Assembly (NCBI GenBank): GCA_010672185.1
Contig: JAAHHL010000159.1
Span: 1 to 5,804, forward strand
Source of the DNA: Caldora sp. SIO3E6
GTDB taxonomy: Bacteria; Cyanobacteriota; Cyanobacteriia; Cyanobacteriales; Coleofasciculaceae
Reading direction: 5' to 3'
Length of the DNA stretch: 5,804 bases
Below are positions 4,432 to 5,804 of the stretch, in pieces (the first letter of the stretch is position 1; each line of letters begins with the position of its first letter). Position numbers and translations under genes: made by a program. The notes under the pieces were generated by a model that did no database searches, was not told the DNA's origin, and worked only from the letters and a program-made list of their open reading frames with translations.

Positions 4432-4527
4432 TGCCCTAACATAATACTGTTTGGTTAATAGAGAATGTGCAATTTATACCTTATATGCGCAAACTTATCC
4501 CATTATTAAAATAATAGCAAAAAATAA
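4432..4527 (+). repeat. 96-bp direct repeat, copy 2
   Basis: This is the partner of 3999-4094 and starts 25 bp after compound repeat copy 3. The two copies bracket the MazE-like relic plus compound repeat copy 3, a 337-bp interval. The TTG-started reading frame through this copy is best seen as chance openness of A/T-rich repeat DNA. Confidence 0.85.
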
Positions 4528-4599
4528 GGACAAATTTGGATGCGTGAAGATTTTAACGATTCTTTACCGGATAAGTTTTGGCTTGGTGAAGATCAATGA
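4528..4599 (+). pseudogene. DUF2281/VapB-like antitoxin, C-terminal relic
   Basis: Directly after the direct repeat, the frame GQIWMREDFNDSLPDKFWLG then EDQ and TGA resembles the tail of cyanobacterial DUF2281-type antitoxins (pattern G-x-I-x-x-x-x-D-F-[ND]-[ED]-x-L-P-D-x-F-W-L-G-E). An in-frame TAA (4525-4527) closes the frame where the repeat ends, so the body of the gene is gone. The stop overlaps a following ATG (4596) as ATGA, the usual antitoxin-toxin coupling. The 36-codon frame from that ATG does not look like a PIN toxin and ends inside the 4687-4712 repeat. The call rests on 20-odd residues. Confidence 0.4.
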
Positions 4600-4667
4600 A
4601 AATCAGTCTGTCACATTTCAGCGATATATTGTGCCGCATATATGGAAAATCTCTGGCAATTCTTAGT

Positions 4668-4675
4668 GCGATCGC
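4668..4675. repeat. HIP1 octamer
   Basis: GCGATCGC in the spacer between the DUF2281-like relic and the 4687-4712 hairpin. Confidence 0.85.
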
Positions 4676-4686
4676 GAATATCGTAG

Positions 4687-4712
4687 GGTGTGTTAGCGAA
4701 GCGTAACGCACC
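4687..4712. repeat. GGTGTGTTA hairpin repeat
   Basis: GGTGTGTTA (4687-4695) pairs with TAACGCACC (4704-4712), with one G-U pair and an 8-nt loop containing GCGAAGCG. TAGGGTGTGTTAGCGAAGCG-type sequences are, from memory, frequent intergenic repeats in cyanobacteria. It lies about 30 bp beyond the stop of the minus-strand gene, but no U-run follows on that strand. Confidence 0.6.
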
Positions 4713-4740
4713 GCATAACTTTTGGAAAATGGTATAAAAC

Positions 4741-5804
4741 CTAATCTCTATTTAACTCAACTTTCTCTCTAACTAACCGAATACCTTCCCAAGCTGGTAT
4801 CCTTCCGGCTTGTCGCTCATCTAGTAATACCAAGTAAACATAAAGCGGGTAAATTTCCTCTATCTTTTCTTGATACTTGCGACTGATAGCTTCACTCTGT
4901 TGACGACTTAATTTAATTTGGTTTAGTGCCTCTCCATTTTGGGATACTACCTTATAGGTTACAAACAACACCTGATAGACACCAAGCAAAAACAGCAGAG
5001 GAAAGTATAAAATTAGAAATTCACTAGCAACGGTTTCTTCAATTCTGTCGTAGAGGTCTCGGTAGAGGTCGAGGTTGAGGTGTCGGTATGGGTATAGATC
5101 TCGGTTGAGGACTTCATACAGTTTTGGGTTAAGGACTCTGTATAGGACTCGGTCGAAGTTGAGGCGTCGGTTTCGGTGTGGATCTCGGTTGAGGCCAAGA
5201 TAGAGAACTCTGTAGAGGTCTCGGTTGAAGCCGAAGACTCTGTAGAAGTCTCGGTTAAGGACTCGGTAGAATACTCGGTCAAGGTAGAGGGTTCGGTTGA
5301 AGTCAAGGCGAAGGAGTTGGTTAAGTTCGAGGCTGAGGTCTCGGTTAAGGTCGAGATCTAGGTTAAGGTCTCGGTTAAGATCAAGGTCTCGGTTAAGGTC
5401 TCGGTTGAGGACTTGGTTAAGGTCGAGGTTGAAGTCATGATTTAGAATACTAACTTCAGCTAAATTTTTGTGCCAGTTTTGCCACTGAGTTGTTTCTATG
5501 CCAACAACTACTTTCTTCCCTCTGTCATTACACCAGCAGCCAATCTGTTGTTCTCTTCCTGGATTCTCCTTGGCTTCAGCTAAAGTAGGCAGTCTGTACC
5601 TGAATCCCAGAGCAGAATCTTGCCGAGTCAACCAATCACAAAATTCTTCCGCATCACTGGCTCTTATTCCGGTGATCGGTTTTCGGGCATCTCCAGGGGG
5701 AAACCTGTAATTTTTCCAATGATCCGGCTGACGATTTTCACCTGCTTGGCGCTTCTCATCAATAAATAAATGATATTCTGCACAGGTGATATAGCTCAAG
5801 TCAA
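4741..5804 (-). CDS. SUMF1-like / dipeptide-repeat / membrane protein, C-terminal part
   Basis: The frame stays open to the window edge. The TTG at 5799 is probably internal (Asp precedes it), so only the last 353 or so residues are seen. Numbered from 5799, residues 2-80 match the short SUMF1/FGE-sulfatase (C-type-lectin-like) domain: ITCAEYHLFIDE, PITGIRASDAEEFCDWL (41-57) and FRYRLPTLAEAKENP (66-80). The second half of a true formylglycine-generating domain, with its catalytic cysteines, is not there, so enzymatic activity is unlikely. Residues 122-251 are two-residue repeats (DL, NR, YR, VL). A membrane helix spans about 261-281. A charged, probably coiled segment (283-315) and a tail ending REKVELNRD follow. 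Family knowledge: such domains often end NACHT/STAND proteins in filamentous cyanobacteria, where they may bind ligands. The missing N-terminus would decide this. Confidence 0.8.
   Translation of the reverse strand, partial: DLSYITCAEYHLFIDEKRQAGENRQPDHWKNYRFPPGDARKPITGIRASDAEEFCDWLTRQDSALGFRYRLPTLAEAKENPGREQQIGCWCNDRGKKVVVGIETTQWQNWHKNLAEVSILNHDFNLDLNQVLNRDLNRDLDLNRDLNLDLDLNRDLSLELNQLLRLDFNRTLYLDRVFYRVLNRDFYRVFGFNRDLYRVLYLGLNRDPHRNRRLNFDRVLYRVLNPKLYEVLNRDLYPYRHLNLDLYRDLYDRIEETVASEFLILYFPLLFLLGVYQVLFVTYKVVSQNGEALNQIKLSRQQSEAISRKYQEKIEEIYPLYVYLVLLDERQAGRIPAWEGIRLVREKVELNRD
5047..5436 (-). repeat. Hexanucleotide repeat coding a dipeptide array
   Basis: About 65 degenerate 6-bp units lie in frame inside the minus-strand gene. 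On the plus strand they read GGTYNN, for example GGTCTC, GGTTAA, GGTCGA and GGTTGA. On the coding strand they give Asp-Leu, Asn-Arg, Tyr-Arg and Val-Leu pairs. The end coding for residues 128-158 is most regular (mostly NRDL and DL), while the 3' part is more diverged. At least two other frames stay open across much of it, as expected for a 6-bp unit without stops. Confidence 0.9.

Noticed and set aside
3223..4527. CRISPR array
   Set aside because: Repeat copies are long, few, diverged and irregularly spaced, with no uniform 25-40 bp repeats and spacers and no cas genes.
4451..4666. 71-codon TTG-started frame
   Set aside because: It runs through direct-repeat copy 2 and then out of frame over the DUF2281-like relic, and its composition is that of A/T-rich DNA.
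5013..5361. Ser/Thr/Glu-rich minus frame and Val/Glu/Ser-rich plus frame over the hexamer array
   Set aside because: These are by-products of a 6-bp repeat lacking stop codons. The frame with SUMF1 and membrane segments on either side is the real one.
4741..5804. Diversity-generating retroelement target (SUMF1/C-type-lectin fold)
   Set aside because: There is no reverse transcriptase, template repeat or adenine-biased variable region in the window. The SUMF1-like domain is also not at the C-terminus.
1..5804. tRNA or rRNA genes
   Set aside because: No cloverleaf with TTCGA-type T-arm or rRNA signature was recognised on either strand by eye.

Overview
The window most likely comes from a large-genome filamentous cyanobacterium, with Moorena/Lyngbya-type Oscillatoriales the best guess. 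Three HIP1 octamers (GCGATCGC) are present. There are heptameric short tandem repeats (GTGTAGG, AGCTNTC), a recurrent CCCCCTAAATCCCCCTT-type stem-loop, and STAND/NACHT-type genes with SUMF1-like domains. The genus is an inference from remembered repeat styles, not a database match.

Left part (1-2434), housekeeping-like and intact. It holds the last 62 residues of a copper-type P1B ATPase (+). A 321-bp gap follows, with a strong RNA-like fold ahead of a small FHA-domain protein (+). Convergent to that gene is a 117-residue conserved cyanobacterial protein of unknown function (-). A repeat-bearing spacer comes next, and then thymidylate kinase, tmk (+).

Middle part (2435-4740), a graveyard of small mobile sequences and broken genes. 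A MITE-like element starts two bases after the tmk stop and is followed by AGCTNTC heptamers and an 11-bp-arm hairpin. Next is a NACHT NTPase fragment (Walker A and B present, both ends missing), cut off 12 bp before a 242-bp element with perfect 20-bp terminal inverted repeats. Three copies of a compound repeat of about 160-195 bp follow, each carrying a 65-bp GC-rich hairpin unit. Between and beside them lie two other stem-loop repeats, a 106-bp multi-hairpin structure and a 96-bp direct repeat. Two short coding relics look like the C-terminal tails of antitoxins, one MazE-like (-) and one DUF2281-like (+). Both are cut by repeats.

Right part (4741-5804), minus strand. This is the C-terminal portion of a large protein that begins outside the window. 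It has a short SUMF1/FGE-like domain, then about 130 residues of two-residue repeats written by a hexanucleotide DNA repeat, a transmembrane segment and a charged tail. Such proteins are usually tails of NACHT/STAND signalling proteins, so the NACHT fragment and this tail may reflect one expanded local family.

No complete new multi-gene system is evident. The most unusual signals are the folded region before the FHA gene, the modular 65-bp hairpin units with fixed ends and exchangeable cores, the antitoxin relics cut at repeat borders, and the hexanucleotide-coded repeat domain.
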